This document shows positions 7,221 to 17,519 of a stretch of DNA of 64,000 nucleotides, in pieces (position 1 is the first letter of the stretch; every line of letters starts with the position of its first letter). The notes under the pieces were generated by a model that was not told the origin of the DNA, ran no database searches, and saw only the letters and a program-made list of their open reading frames with translations. The DNA comes from Aggregatibacter segnis (GTDB lineage Bacteria > Pseudomonadota > Gammaproteobacteria > Enterobacterales > Pasteurellaceae): contig NZ_NRCW01000002.1 in the NCBI RefSeq assembly GCF_003130075.1, positions 186,001-250,000 of the forward strand, in the 5' to 3' direction. Made by a program: the position numbers and the translations under genes.

Positions 7221-8591
7221 ATGTTAAAAATGAAAAAACTAGCCCTTGCAGCGGTGATAGCAACAACGCTCGCCGGCTGTGCCAATATTGGCGATTCTTA
7301 TCAAGCCAGCCTCGATAATTACAAACAATATGAAGATATTACCAAGCAATACAACATTAAAGACAACTGGTGGGCGCTTTATAACGATGTACAACTCAAC
7401 CGTGTGGTCGAACAAGCCCTTGCAAATAACAAAGACTTAGCCAAAGCAGCGGTTTCCGTCAACCGTGCGCTGTATAGCGCCAACCTTGCCGGTGCAAGCT
7501 TGATTCCGGCCTTTAGCGGTTCGGCAAAATCCTCTGCCCAAAAAGACATTAATCGTGGCGGCAATTCAGCAATCACACATACCGGTGCGTTAAATGTGTC
7601 TTATACGTTGGATTTATGGCGTCGTTTAGCAGATACCGCCGATGCGGCGGAATGGTCACATAAAGCCACCATTGAAGACATGGAATCTACCCGTCTTTCT
7701 TTAATCAACTCGGTGGTGACAACCTACTATCAAATTGCCTATTTAAACGATGCCATTAGCACCACTCAAGAAAGCATTAAGTATTACACCGACATCAGCA
7801 ACATCATGAAAAATCGCTTGGCACAAGGTGTCGCAGACAGTGCCAGCGTAGATCAGGCGCAACAAGCGGTATTAACGGCGCGTAATAATTTGATCACCTT
7901 GCAAACAAACCGTAAAAACGCAGAAAAAACCTTACGCAATTTACTTAACTTAAAACCGGATGACGCATTAAACATCAACTTCCCGCATATTTTGAGCGTA
8001 AAAACCGTAGGTGTGAATTTAAACGTGCCGGTTTCCGTGATTGCCAACCGTCCTGATGTCAAAGGCTATCAAGCCCGTTTAAGCAGCGCATTCAAAAATG
8101 CCAAAGCCACCGAAAAAAGCTGGTTCCCGGAAATTACCTTGGGCGGAAGTTTAAGCCGTAATGCCACCAATCAAACCGGCGCGACTACATTCTCCTCTAT
8201 TGGCGCCGGCAACGTTGGTATTACATTGCCGTTCTTAAATTGGAACACCGTAAAATGGAACGTGAAAATTTCTGAAGCGGATTACGAAACAGCCCGTTTA
8301 AACTATGAAAAAAGTATCACCACCGCGTTAAATGACGTGGACACCAACTACTTTGCGTTCACTCAAGCGCAAAGCCATTTTGGCAACGTGCAACAAACGT
8401 ACAATTACAACCAACGCATCACGCAATATTACCGCAACCGCTATAACGCGGGTGTGTCTGAATTGCGCGAATGGTTGACGGCAGCCAATACAGAAAAAGC
8501 CTCCCAGCTTTCCATTTTGCAAGCCAAATTCAACGTGATTCAGGCAGAAAATGCCGTTTACAGCTCCATGGCAGGTTACTACTCTCGTTAA
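7221..8591 (+). CDS. TolC/NodT-family outer-membrane channel lipoprotein
   Basis: 456 residues with a lipoprotein signal peptide: LAGC lipobox with Cys20. The mature part has the duplicated outer-membrane efflux protein pattern: a long helical region with LARARN/QAVLTARNNLITLQ, and the conserved IANRPDVKGYQARL element. It would be the channel for the MacAB pump encoded just upstream. A ribosome site, AAAGAAGGA, precedes the ATG at 7221. The gene is closed by two hairpins at 8598-8670. Confidence 0.92.
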   Translation: MLKMKKLALAAVIATTLAGCANIGDSYQASLDNYKQYEDITKQYNIKDNWWALYNDVQLNRVVEQALANNKDLAKAAVSVNRALYSANLAGASLIPAFSGSAKSSAQKDINRGGNSAITHTGALNVSYTLDLWRRLADTADAAEWSHKATIEDMESTRLSLINSVVTTYYQIAYLNDAISTTQESIKYYTDISNIMKNRLAQGVADSASVDQAQQAVLTARNNLITLQTNRKNAEKTLRNLLNLKPDDALNINFPHILSVKTVGVNLNVPVSVIANRPDVKGYQARLSSAFKNAKATEKSWFPEITLGGSLSRNATNQTGATTFSSIGAGNVGITLPFLNWNTVKWNVKISEADYETARLNYEKSITTALNDVDTNYFAFTQAQSHFGNVQQTYNYNQRITQYYRNRYNAGVSELREWLTAANTEKASQLSILQAKFNVIQAENAVYSSMAGYYSR

Positions 8592-8597
8592 ACAAAA

Positions 8598-8670
8598 ATG
8601 CGGTGAAAAATCACCGCACTTTCTCTAAAAAAGCAAAAACGGTGCTTAATTAACAAAGCGCCGTTTTTTA
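8598..8670 (+). terminator. Double terminator after the efflux operon
   Basis: An imperfect uptake-signal hairpin (8599-8621) is followed by AAACGGTGC / GCGCCGTTT (8637-8667) and a T6 run. Confidence 0.75.
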
Positions 8671-8718
8671 TGAAGCTCACTACGCACAAATCAAGTGCGG
8701 TGATTTTCTAGCGTATTT

Positions 8719-9042
8719 TTATGCTTTCTTCAAAAACTCTGATTTCAACATAATTTTGCCGCAATCCACGTTGTGGTCGCCGCGAGCAAGGCGGATGCCT
8801 TTAAATTTTGTGCCTTTTTTCAATACTTCGGAAGACCCTTTTAATTTCAGATCTTTGATTAACAACACATCGTCACCATCAGCTAATAAATTGCCGTTGC
8901 TGTCTTTGACAATAAGCGCATCATCGTCATGCTCTTCGACTTCGTTGCCGGTCCATTCGTGGCCGCAATCCGGGCAAACAAATTGGATGGAATCGTGATA
9001 GGTGTTTTCGCCTTTGCAAGATGGACAAATTGGATATTCCAT
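8719..9042 (-). CDS. yjdM: YjdM/PhnA-family zinc-ribbon protein
   Basis: 107 residues from the ATG at 9042, which has a good ribosome site (GAGGAAAT). The frame extends further upstream, but the family starts at this Met. A zinc ribbon CPSC...CPDC lies at residues 5-25, followed by the highly conserved [18 protein letters not shown] and [14 protein letters not shown]...GDHNVDC...LKSEF. It is the homologue of E. coli YjdM, historically called PhnA although it does not cleave phosphonoacetate; its cellular role is poorly defined. Confidence 0.93.
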   Translation of the reverse strand: MEYPICPSCKGENTYHDSIQFVCPDCGHEWTGNEVEEHDDDALIVKDSNGNLLADGDDVLLIKDLKLKGSSEVLKKGTKFKGIRLARGDHNVDCGKIMLKSEFLKKA

Positions 9043-9114
9043 GGATTTCCTCGTTTTCAATGTCATTTTAAAGTGCGCTATTGTAGCGGAAAACAACTAT
9101 TTTTGGGGAATAAA

Positions 9115-9996
9115 TTACGCCTTCGTTTTTCCTTGACCACGCATTCTAGCCAATAAACTAACAGACACAATGATCACCAAAGAGCCAAACCAGAAATGCA
9201 CTGTCGGTACATTCTGCCAAAACAGCCAGTCACAGATGCTGGAAAAAATCACACCGGTAAACGCAAAAGGCGTGATGACATTTGCCGGTGCGTATTTAAA
9301 CGCACGCGTCAGCAAAAGTTGGAAAATTAAGCCAAATCCGCCCACCAATAAAAGCATGAACAAGCCATGCGCTGTTGGGAGTGTCCACTGCGCCATAAAA
9401 AATAACGGTAACAAAATAGCGCCAAGCAAATGGAAATAAAAAACGATATTTTTCGGTGAATTATGCTTATTTAATTCCTGCAAACTGATAAACGCCATGG
9501 CGGCTAAAGTCGCACCGCCCAATGCCACAAAAATATAATAAGGTTCCACCTCACCATGGTGATCGGTGAGCAAAATAATCGCTACACCAATAAACCCAAG
9601 CACACTGCAGGCAATGACTTTCAGCGGCGTGCGAGTACGCAAAAGAAAGAGCAATACCGGCACGAATAACCCAGAGGTATTCAACAGCAAAATAGAAATG
9701 GAAAGTGGCAAATATTTGATGGCATAAAAAGTACATAACATACTGCCGATGCCGGCAAGGTTGCGAATCACCAAAAACAGCCATTGGCGCATTTCGACTC
9801 GGAAATCGCCATCGCGAATCATAAAAGGTAACAAGAAAACAAAACCAATCAGAAAGCGAGAAAACAAAATTTCACTTGCCGGTAATTCGTCCGAGGCATA
9901 TTTTACGAACACGCCCATCAAGGCAATGCTGATATAGGCAAGCACCATACAAACAATGGCTTTGTGGTATGAACTGGTTATGATCTTATTCGGCAT
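9115..9996 (-). CDS. EamA/DMT-superfamily inner-membrane transporter
   Basis: 293 residues with about ten hydrophobic segments in two EamA repeats. The first contains the typical SEILFSRFLIGFVFLLPF and RNLAGIGSMLCTFYAIKYLPLS, the second GLIFQLLLTRAFKYAPANVITPFAFTGVI. I choose the ATG at 9996, seven bases after AAGGAA, rather than the TTG two codons earlier. The family exports or imports small metabolites; the substrate cannot be told from sequence. It is a single gene beside a pseudouridine synthase gene on the same strand. Confidence 0.88.
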   Translation of the reverse strand: MPNKIITSSYHKAIVCMVLAYISIALMGVFVKYASDELPASEILFSRFLIGFVFLLPFMIRDGDFRVEMRQWLFLVIRNLAGIGSMLCTFYAIKYLPLSISILLLNTSGLFVPVLLFLLRTRTPLKVIACSVLGFIGVAIILLTDHHGEVEPYYIFVALGGATLAAMAFISLQELNKHNSPKNIVFYFHLLGAILLPLFFMAQWTLPTAHGLFMLLLVGGFGLIFQLLLTRAFKYAPANVITPFAFTGVIFSSICDWLFWQNVPTVHFWFGSLVIIVSVSLLARMRGQGKTKA

Positions 9997-10040
9997 TGGC
10001 AACGTTCCTTGATTCGCAGCGAAAAAAGTGCGGTCAATTC

Positions 10041-10721
10041 TTAAAGTGTTTTTTCATTTTCACCATGAAGATATTTTTCAATGTCCTGCCAAAAACGTTG
10101 AAAAATTTCACCGCACTTTTCACTCTCATTAATCGGTGTTCCCTTAATTTGAACCTTCAAACCCGAATAGTCAAACGATAATTGGTAGGCGTGTAAATAA
10201 GTACGATCAGCCTTATCCCCACCATATAGCTCATCCCCTAAAATCGGGCTGCCTAAACTTTTCATTGCGACACGAAGTTGATGGGTTTTACCGGTTTTTG
10301 GTTGCAAGATAAATAAACGCAAATGGGGTGCCAAACTGTGAGACACAAAATCTGTCACCGCAGGGTTTTCTTTACTTTGGCAAAGTTTCCATGCGCATCT
10401 TCTGGCCTTTTGCATATCTCCACTGATTCTGCCTTGTTTTTTCTTCGGTTTATGCGTTGATAATGCAATGTATGTTTTCTGAATTTGATGCTGCGCAAAT
10501 TTCTGCGACAACGTCACAGCCGCACGTTCATTTAAGGCGAGAATCAATAAGCCTGAAGTGACTTTATCCAGCCGATGCACCAGCCAAACCTTCGGTACGC
10601 CAAGTTGCTGCGCCACTAATTGAGTTAACCCCACATCCGCGTCATCTTTATGGACGCTAATGCCATTAGGCTTATTGATCACAATAAAATCAGGGTGTCG
10701 AAATACAATTTGGAATGTCAT
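10041..10721 (-). CDS. RluA-family pseudouridine synthase
   Basis: 226 residues. HRLDKVTSGLLILA at 49-62 carries the catalytic Asp (Asp52) of the RluA family, followed by KTGKTHQLRVAMKSLGSPILGDELYGG, the conserved C-terminal motif. It lacks an S4 domain and is shorter than RluC/RluD, consistent with the small RluA-like subgroup seen in Haemophilus and Vibrio. It converts specific uridines in rRNA or tRNA to pseudouridine; the target site is not predictable. An uptake signal lies inside the coding region at 10110-10118. Confidence 0.9.
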   Translation of the reverse strand: MTFQIVFRHPDFIVINKPNGISVHKDDADVGLTQLVAQQLGVPKVWLVHRLDKVTSGLLILALNERAAVTLSQKFAQHQIQKTYIALSTHKPKKKQGRISGDMQKARRCAWKLCQSKENPAVTDFVSHSLAPHLRLFILQPKTGKTHQLRVAMKSLGSPILGDELYGGDKADRTYLHAYQLSFDYSGLKVQIKGTPINESEKCGEIFQRFWQDIEKYLHGENEKTL

Positions 10722-10859
10722 AGGGAAATACTAGAGGAAAATGATGGCCGAAAGTATAGCACAATCAATGACCTTAGCTTTAGTGTTAAGGCTCACCGAT
10801 AGGCGAAAATAGGGAAAAGTGCTATACTCTGCACCATATAGCATTTGAAGGTGGCAATA

Positions 10860-11768
10860 GTGTACGAAGGATTACTCATTATTTTAGTGCCGATGTTTAT
10901 CGGTTACATGGTGAAAGTGAAAAATCACGCCATTTTGCAATCTTTCGGTCGCGTGACCATGATTTTGCTGTACATGATTCTCTTCACCATGGGTTTTTCA
11001 CTCGGACAACTGGATGATTTAGCACAACAATTACCGCAAATCGGCGTTTATGCCCTCACCTTTATTTTGTTTATCCAAGGCCTAAATTTCATCGGCTTAT
11101 TCTTTTACGATAGGCTCCACCCTCTACCACTAAAACACGTTGCAGAAAAAATCGCCTCGCGTTGGCACATTATGCTGGATTCATTGCAATTATGCGCCGT
11201 AGTGTTAGTTAGTTTTGTAATAGGTTGGCTGACAAAAGGATATTTCGCATTGCCCCACGACGCCACCACTTATGTGCTGGTTGTCATGATTTTTTGTGTG
11301 GGCGTGCAATTGCGCAACAATGGCATTTCCATGCGAGCGGTATTTTTCAATAAACGCGGCTTGGCGATGGGCGTGATTTTCATGTTCACCTCATTACTTG
11401 GCGGCATTATCGCGGCTTTCATGTTGTCAGTGCCAGTGATACAAGGGTTAGCCGTGTCCTCCGGTTTTGGCTGGTATTCTTTGTCTAGCGTAACCCTCAG
11501 TAATGCTTGGGGGCCGATTTGGGGCAGTATTGCGTTTTTTAATGATTTATCGCGTGAATTGATTAGCTTATTTATTATCCCGCTATTCATGCAAAACTAC
11601 CGTTCCACGGCAGTGGGTTTTCCGGGGGCAACCGCACTGGATGTCACCTTACCCATTATTCAAAAAGCCGGTGGCGTAGAGGTTTTACCGCTTGCTTTTA
11701 GTTTTGGCTTTATCACAAACATCACACCGCCGATTTTATTAATGCTTTTTACCTCAACACCTTTATAA
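10860..11768 (+). CDS. lysO: LysO-type lysine exporter
   Basis: 302 residues starting at a GTG (10860). This start aligns with the E. coli LysO (YbjE) N-terminus (GLLIILVP) and follows GAAGGTGG. An upstream TTG at 10845 is possible. About eight to ten hydrophobic segments are seen, with the conserved VGVQLRNNG, GGIIAAFML, ASGFGWYSLS-like (SSGFGWYSLSSV), AFFNDLSRELI and ALDVTLPIIQKAGG of the LysO family. It would export L-lysine and toxic analogues across the inner membrane. It sits 13 bases before cls, so they may be co-transcribed. Confidence 0.9.
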   Translation: MYEGLLIILVPMFIGYMVKVKNHAILQSFGRVTMILLYMILFTMGFSLGQLDDLAQQLPQIGVYALTFILFIQGLNFIGLFFYDRLHPLPLKHVAEKIASRWHIMLDSLQLCAVVLVSFVIGWLTKGYFALPHDATTYVLVVMIFCVGVQLRNNGISMRAVFFNKRGLAMGVIFMFTSLLGGIIAAFMLSVPVIQGLAVSSGFGWYSLSSVTLSNAWGPIWGSIAFFNDLSRELISLFIIPLFMQNYRSTAVGFPGATALDVTLPIIQKAGGVEVLPLAFSFGFITNITPPILLMLFTSTPL

Positions 11769-11781
11769 CGCGGTCATTTTT

Positions 11782-13239
11782 ATGAATATCGAACAAATTA
11801 TCGCCTACATTATTCCTGCACTTATCTGGGTTCTCACCATTGCCATTACCATTCGTTTGGTCATGAAAAAGCAATCTGTCGCCGCCATGCTATCTTGGTT
11901 GATGGTGATTTATGTGTTTCCTATCATCGGCATTGTGGCGTATTTGATTTTCGGTGAAATTAATCTCGGAAAGCGCCGCGCAACACTATTCAACCAACTC
12001 AAACCGCAATTTATGGCGTGGTTCGACAGGCTATCGAAATGCGATAACTTGGTGAATACGAAAACCAATCTACTCTATCGTTCGATTTTCGACTTAGCCA
12101 AACAACGTCTTGGCATTCCTTGTGTTTTAGGAAACGAACTGCATATTCTGGACACTCCGGAAAACATCATGCACAGCATCATTGAAGACATCGAACGCGC
12201 AGAAAAATCCATCAATATGGTGTTTTATATTTGGTCGCCTTCTGGTTTGGTGAACGACGTCAAAGAAGCCATTATCGCAGCCTGTCAACGTGGGGTGAAA
12301 GTACGTATTTTATTGGATTCCGTGGGCAGTCGTCCGTTTTTAAAAAGTGCGGATTGTCGTGCTATGCAAGCCCAAGGAATTGAGATTGTTGAAACCTTAC
12401 ATGTGAATTTATTCCGCATGTTTTTCAGTCGAATCGATTTACGTCAACATCGCAAAATTATTGTGATCGATAACCAAATTGCTTACACCGGCAGCATGAA
12501 CATGGTGGATCCGAAGTTCTTCAAAAAAGACAGTAATGTAGGCGAATGGATTGATGTCATGGTACGTATCAATGGCCCGGTATCTGCCGTTCTCAACGGC
12601 TTACATGCGTGGGACTGGGAAATTGAAACAGGACAATCCGTGCCATTAGATATTCCTGATTGCCCGTTATTGCCTTTGGAACAAAACAATTCTCACGCAG
12701 TGCAAATTCTTGCCACCGGCCCGAGTTTTCCGGATGATTTGATGGCGCAATCTCTCGCCATCGCAATTTTTTCTGCACGGAAAAGCATTGTCATCACCTC
12801 TCCTTACTTTGTGCCAAGCCATAATATTGCCGAAGCATTACGCACAGCCGCCCTACGAGGTGTGGATGTCTCTATCATTCTGCCAAAAGAAAATGATTCG
12901 ATGATGGTACATTGGGCAAGTCGCACATTTTTTGATGATTTACTCGCCGCCGGTGTAAAAATTTATCATTTCAATAAAGGCTTACTGCACACTAAGAGCA
13001 TGCTGATTGATAATAAATTGGCGTTGGTTGGTACTGTAAACATGGATATGCGCAGCTTTTTATTGAATTTTGAAGTGACCATGGTGGTGGAAGATGCAGC
13101 ATTTGCGAACGAAATTGCCCTGTTGCATGAAGGCTACATCAAAAATGCTGAATTGCTTAACTACGCCGAGTGGGCAAATCGTTCCATCTATCAACGCATT
13201 ATCGAAAAATTGTTTTTCCTTTTCAGCCCGCTCTTATAA
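11782..13239 (+). CDS. cls: Cardiolipin synthase, ClsA type
   Basis: 485 residues. Two N-terminal membrane helices (about 6-27 and 34-57) precede two phospholipase D HKD motifs: HRKIIVIDNQIAYTGSMN near residue 223 and HTKSMLIDNKLALVGTVNMD near 403. It condenses two phosphatidylglycerol molecules into cardiolipin and glycerol at the inner membrane. The length matches ClsA (486) rather than ClsB. It follows lysO closely. Confidence 0.95.
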   Translation: MNIEQIIAYIIPALIWVLTIAITIRLVMKKQSVAAMLSWLMVIYVFPIIGIVAYLIFGEINLGKRRATLFNQLKPQFMAWFDRLSKCDNLVNTKTNLLYRSIFDLAKQRLGIPCVLGNELHILDTPENIMHSIIEDIERAEKSINMVFYIWSPSGLVNDVKEAIIAACQRGVKVRILLDSVGSRPFLKSADCRAMQAQGIEIVETLHVNLFRMFFSRIDLRQHRKIIVIDNQIAYTGSMNMVDPKFFKKDSNVGEWIDVMVRINGPVSAVLNGLHAWDWEIETGQSVPLDIPDCPLLPLEQNNSHAVQILATGPSFPDDLMAQSLAIAIFSARKSIVITSPYFVPSHNIAEALRTAALRGVDVSIILPKENDSMMVHWASRTFFDDLLAAGVKIYHFNKGLLHTKSMLIDNKLALVGTVNMDMRSFLLNFEVTMVVEDAAFANEIALLHEGYIKNAELLNYAEWANRSIYQRIIEKLFFLFSPLL

Positions 13240-13297
13240 AAAAGTGCGGCCATTTTTTTCTGCGTTTTTATCTCAATAAGATTTAACAGGATAATTC

Positions 13298-13939
13298 ATG
13301 AATAAACATCTCACGTTCTATTTCGTCCGCCACGGACGTACTCTTTGGAACGAACAAGGACTATTACAAGGGTTCGGCAACTCCGCCTTAACGGAGCTTG
13401 GTGTTAAAGGCGCCAAACAAACCGGAGCAGCACTGCAGCACATTCCTTTTGTTGCTGCCTATTCCAGCTGTTTACAACGTACCATCGACACAGCGCAATA
13501 TATTTTAGGCGAGCGCGATGTGCCGCTGTTTCAACATAAAGGGTTAAACGAGCAATATTTCGGGTCTTGGGAAGGTTTACCGGTGGAGAAATTGCGTTCT
13601 TTAGAAGAATTCAATCAAATGCTCAAAGATGCCGCAAATTATAAAGCGCAAAGCAATGGCGGAGAAACCTTTGAACAACTTGCCAAACGGGCAATGAAAG
13701 CGCTTCAAGACATTATTCAAGTACATGATCAAGGCAATATCTTGGTTGTCTCGCACGGGCATACATTGCGCTTATTGCTTGCTTTACTTGCCGGAACAGG
13801 CTGGCAAGAACATCGTCATGAAGGCAAGAGCCAATCTTTGTTAAATTGTGCGATTAACATCGTGCACTATAAACAAAGCAATGGGACATACAGAAAATTT
13901 ATTATTGAAAGCATAAATGAAGCGGGACATTTACGTTAA
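13298..13939 (+). CDS. Histidine phosphatase family protein (phosphoglycerate-mutase-like)
   Basis: 213 residues. FVRHGRTLWNEQGLLQG places the phospho-accepting His at residue 12, and VVSHGHTLRLLL near 150 gives the second catalytic His. The overall pattern (CLQRTIDTAQYIL, LNEQYFGSWEG) fits broad-specificity phosphatases of the PhoE/GpmB/CobC group rather than cofactor-dependent glycolytic GpmA, which is longer with different spacing. The exact substrate is unknown. It ends with a strong hairpin terminator. Confidence 0.88.
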   Translation: MNKHLTFYFVRHGRTLWNEQGLLQGFGNSALTELGVKGAKQTGAALQHIPFVAAYSSCLQRTIDTAQYILGERDVPLFQHKGLNEQYFGSWEGLPVEKLRSLEEFNQMLKDAANYKAQSNGGETFEQLAKRAMKALQDIIQVHDQGNILVVSHGHTLRLLLALLAGTGWQEHRHEGKSQSLLNCAINIVHYKQSNGTYRKFIIESINEAGHLR

Positions 13940-13942
13940 AAG

Positions 13943-13980
13943 AAAAGCGCCAAGGGTTGTTCCTCGGCGCTTTTGTTTTT
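13943..13980 (+). terminator. Intrinsic terminator
   Basis: AAAAGCGCC and GGCGCTTTT arms with a 14-base loop, followed by GTTTTTT. Confidence 0.8.
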
Positions 13981-13997
13981 TGGTGAAGCTAACGTCT

Positions 13998-15344
13998 TTA
14001 GGCTTGGATTAATGTCAGAAACTCGCCAACAGTATGAAAAGATCCAAACACCAGTACGGTATCATTTTCATTGGCAATTTCCACCGCACTTTTGACCCCT
14101 TCTTCGACGGAGTCGGCATAACTGCCTTGTGCATTCAAATGCTGCTGAGTCGCAATCTGTTGCAACGTCACAAATAAATCCTTGCCCTGTTGCCCTCGAT
14201 AACCGCCTAATGTAACACAACGCCATTCGTCAACCAGCGGAAGTAACGGCGTCAACACGCCTGCCGCATCTTTATCTTTTAAAATACCGCAAACGGCAAT
14301 CAGTTTTCCTTGCGATTGGGCTTTAAGTGCGGTCAATTTTTCTGCTAAATAACGTGCTGCGTGCGGATTATGCCCCACATCAATAATCATACGCGGTAGC
14401 GCTTCCACTTCACGCTGAACCATTTGCGCCAAATGCGTTAAGCTTGCCGGTTTCATAGTCTGAAAACGCCCGGTGAGTTCCACCTCAAGCAAGGATTTTT
14501 TCACGGTTTCAAGAGAAATCTCAAACGGCAATTTTTGTACTGCCGCCAATGCAGTTGCGGCATTGGCTAAGGGAATGTGGCAAAGCGGTAAATCCGTGAG
14601 CAAATTCCACCGCACTTTTTCGTCTTCACGCGCGGTTTGCCATGTCCAACTTTGTTCCTGTTGGCAAAAATGCCAATCAAGGTGACGACAAAATAATTGG
14701 CAAGCTAATGTTTCGGCATGCGCCAACATGCTTTGCGGAATGTTAGGTTCGCCGATAATCACCGGTTTATTGGCACGGAAAATTCCCGATTTTTCAAAAC
14801 CGATTTGTTCGCGTGTAGAACCGAGGAAATCCGTATGATCAATGTCAATACTGGTAATGACTGCCATGTCATTATCCACGATATTCGTGGCATCCAAGCG
14901 GCCGCCTAGCCCCACTTCTAAAATCACCACATCCAATTTTGCCTGTTTAAACAAATGTAACGCAGACAAGGTGCTGAATTCAAAATACGTTAATGATTGC
15001 GTTTTGTTTTGCTCAATATAGGCAAAAGATGCTGTATGCTCTGCATCATCCAACTCTTGATTCTGAATACGAACACGTTCGTTATAACGTAACAAATGGG
15101 GAGAAGAATACACGCCGACACGATAGCCCGCATTCAATAAAATGGTTTCTAACAAACGACAAGTGGTACCTTTTCCATTTGTACCGCCCACGGTAATCAC
15201 GAAAGGTGCCGGCGTAAGCAAATCCAATTCTTGGGCGACAGATTTAATGCGTTCCAGCCCTAAATCAATCGCTTTAAAATGGCTGTTTTCCAAATAAGAA
15301 AGCCACTCGTCGAGTGGCGAAGTGGCTTTTAAAATCGTGTTCAT
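13998..15344 (-). CDS. folC: Bifunctional dihydrofolate synthase / folylpolyglutamate synthase
   Basis: 448 residues. The Mur-ligase-type ATP-binding loop TVGGTNGKGTTCRLLE is near residues 51-66, then YSSPHLLRYNERVRIQ, VGLGGRLDATN and the C-terminal IDVGHNPHAARYLAEKL. It adds glutamate to dihydropteroate and then chain-extends folates. It begins three bases after the accD stop codon, so accD-folC form an operon as in E. coli. Three uptake signals lie within the coding region (14083-14091, 14325-14333, 14610-14618 approximately). Confidence 0.96.
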   Translation of the reverse strand: MNTILKATSPLDEWLSYLENSHFKAIDLGLERIKSVAQELDLLTPAPFVITVGGTNGKGTTCRLLETILLNAGYRVGVYSSPHLLRYNERVRIQNQELDDAEHTASFAYIEQNKTQSLTYFEFSTLSALHLFKQAKLDVVILEVGLGGRLDATNIVDNDMAVITSIDIDHTDFLGSTREQIGFEKSGIFRANKPVIIGEPNIPQSMLAHAETLACQLFCRHLDWHFCQQEQSWTWQTAREDEKVRWNLLTDLPLCHIPLANAATALAAVQKLPFEISLETVKKSLLEVELTGRFQTMKPASLTHLAQMVQREVEALPRMIIDVGHNPHAARYLAEKLTALKAQSQGKLIAVCGILKDKDAAGVLTPLLPLVDEWRCVTLGGYRGQQGKDLFVTLQQIATQQHLNAQGSYADSVEEGVKSAVEIANENDTVLVFGSFHTVGEFLTLIQA

Positions 15345-15346
15345 AT

Positions 15347-16234
15347 TTATTCTTCTGTGATTAATTCGCTTTCCACAAAAGGAGATGGCTTATTCATCAG
15401 TTTACTGACCAAACTTGCCAAGGTATTACGCATATCAGCACGTTTTACGATCATGTCAATTGCGCCTTTTTCCAATAAAAATTCACTGCGTTGGAAACCT
15501 TCCGGCAATTTTTCACGCACGGTTTGTTCAATAACACGCGGACCGGCAAACCCGATTAATGCTTTTGGTTCAGCAATATTGATATCACCCAACATCGCGA
15601 AACTTGCAGAAACGCCACCTAAGGTTGGATCCGTTAATACGGAAATGAATGGCACGCCTTTTTCACGCATTTTAGCCAACACGGCGCTGGTTTTTGCCAT
15701 TTGCATGAGGGAGAACAAGGCTTCCTGCATACGTGCACCACCACTGGCAGAGAAACAGACAAACGGGCAATTTTCTTCAATGGCTTTTTCTGCGGCTTTG
15801 ACAAATTTCGCACCCACCACAGACCCCATGGAGCCGCCCATAAAGCTAAAGTTAGAGGCTGCCGCCACAATCGGCATATTGTATAACGTACCGTAAAATG
15901 CAATTAAGGCATCTTTTTCGCCGGTATCTTTCTGAGCGGCGGTAATACGATCTTTATATTTCTTCAAGTCTTTGAATTTCAAGATATCTTTCGGTTCTAA
16001 CTCTGCCGCTAATTCTTGTACGCTGTCTTGATCCAATAAGCCCAATAAACGCTCGCGCGCATCAATACGCATATGGTGTCCGCATTTTGGGCAAACTTCC
16101 AAATGACGTTTTAATTCTTCACGATATAGCACCTGATCGCATGAGGTACATTTTGTCCACACACCTTCAGGTACATTGGCTTTGCGGGAAGAAGACGAGG
16201 TATTTTTACTAAAAATTCTATCAATCCAGCTCAT
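15347..16234 (-). CDS. accD: Acetyl-CoA carboxylase, carboxyltransferase subunit beta
   Basis: 295 residues from the ATG at 16234. The frame is open further upstream, but the family starts MSWIDRI. The zinc finger is C29-x2-C32...C48-x2-C51. The carboxyltransferase core includes [27 protein letters not shown] and [18 protein letters not shown]. With AccA it transfers CO2 from biotin carrier to acetyl-CoA, the first step of fatty acid synthesis. It is followed immediately by folC. Confidence 0.97.
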   Translation of the reverse strand: MSWIDRIFSKNTSSSSRKANVPEGVWTKCTSCDQVLYREELKRHLEVCPKCGHHMRIDARERLLGLLDQDSVQELAAELEPKDILKFKDLKKYKDRITAAQKDTGEKDALIAFYGTLYNMPIVAAASNFSFMGGSMGSVVGAKFVKAAEKAIEENCPFVCFSASGGARMQEALFSLMQMAKTSAVLAKMREKGVPFISVLTDPTLGGVSASFAMLGDINIAEPKALIGFAGPRVIEQTVREKLPEGFQRSEFLLEKGAIDMIVKRADMRNTLASLVSKLMNKPSPFVESELITEE

Positions 16235-16430
16235 ATTTAACCTTTTTCTCTTGATTAACAAAAAATTACGCGCTATTAGACCATAATTTTGAAAAATTTT
16301 ATAGCAATTTATACTGATCTGATTAGTCATCAAGTGCGGTCATTTTTTCGGGTATTTTTATCTGATAAAAACGTTAGAAAAACTGACCGCACTTTGCTAC
16401 GCTAGCGCAAAAACTCACATAGGAACATGT

Positions 16431-17381
16431 ATGAAACCGTTATTATTGGCACTTTCTTGTGGCGTATTCTTTAATCTTGCCGAGGGGCATCAAGCAACTT
16501 CAATGGGCAATTTAAAACCGGCAATTCTCCCTAATGCACAAGAATATATGCTTCACAGCCAATTTACGAAAAAAGATTATCGCATTCAGGTGATGCCTGT
16601 TGGAGAAGTAAAGCATATCAGCTATTCCGTTCTCTACGTGTTAGACGGCGATGCCCTTTTCCCAGCGGCTGCCAGCATGGCGCAAAACATGATGGCGCGC
16701 TCACAAGAAACCAATGCCGTACCATTTTTAATCGTCGGCATCGGCTACCCGAATACTCAACTTCTTAATCCGGCAGAACGCGCGCAAGATTATACGCCGC
16801 CGTCAGAACGTTACGATAATACCGGCGATAAAACCAATAAAAAATTTGGTGGTGCGGAAAATTTTTATCGTTTTATTCAGGAAGAACTCTCACCGGATTT
16901 ACACCGCCGTTTTTCAATTAACACCGCTCAACAAAGCATTTTCGGGCATTCTTATGGTGGTCTATTTAGTTTATATAGTTTGTTTAATCACCCGAATGGC
17001 TTCCGCAACTATCTTATCGCCAGCCCTTCAGTATGGTGGAATCAGCAACGGATTTTGCAAGATTTACCTACATTTTCCGAACATCTGCAAAAAATAAAAG
17101 AAAAAATTGGCGTGCGTTTTACCGTTGGGGAATATGAACAAAAATTGGCGCCTTATATGAAACAAGATCCCGAACGACAAAAGCAGTTAGATCAGCGCGC
17201 CATGGTGACGCAAGTAAAAAATTTAGCGGAAAAACTGAATGCGCTGCCTAATGACAAGCTATCCGTTGTGAGTAAAATTTATGATGAAGAAACCCATATG
17301 ACCAGTGTCATGCCTGCTTTATTAGATGGTTTGAAGTGGCTTTTTTCTCGCTGTAAAACACAACAAAATTGTGCACATTAA
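16431..17381 (+). CDS. Putative esterase, alpha/beta hydrolase (IroE/Fes-like family), probably exported
   Basis: 316 residues with a probable signal peptide (about 1-20, MKPLLLALSCGVFFNLAEGH). The core has the esterase-D pattern: YSVLYVLDGDALFP, FLIVGIGYP, the nucleophile elbow GHSYGGLFSLYSLF with Ser174, then IASPSVWWN and a late His (EETHMTS) near 290. Relatives include IroE, which cleaves cyclic enterobactin-type esters, and broad carboxylesterases. Periplasmic location suggests a role outside the cytoplasm, but no siderophore genes adjoin it. Its promoter region is shared with accD. Confidence 0.8.
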   Translation: MKPLLLALSCGVFFNLAEGHQATSMGNLKPAILPNAQEYMLHSQFTKKDYRIQVMPVGEVKHISYSVLYVLDGDALFPAAASMAQNMMARSQETNAVPFLIVGIGYPNTQLLNPAERAQDYTPPSERYDNTGDKTNKKFGGAENFYRFIQEELSPDLHRRFSINTAQQSIFGHSYGGLFSLYSLFNHPNGFRNYLIASPSVWWNQQRILQDLPTFSEHLQKIKEKIGVRFTVGEYEQKLAPYMKQDPERQKQLDQRAMVTQVKNLAEKLNALPNDKLSVVSKIYDEETHMTSVMPALLDGLKWLFSRCKTQQNCAH

Positions 17382-17519
17382 CCCAAAGTGCGGTGTCTTT
17401 TTCAGTTGTTTTTTTAGAAGAGATTATTCACCGGAAATACCCTAAATTCGCCCTAACAATAGCGATAAAAATCAAGTACAATACGGCAACTCTATTTTGC
17501 TGCAAAAAAGGATAAGACC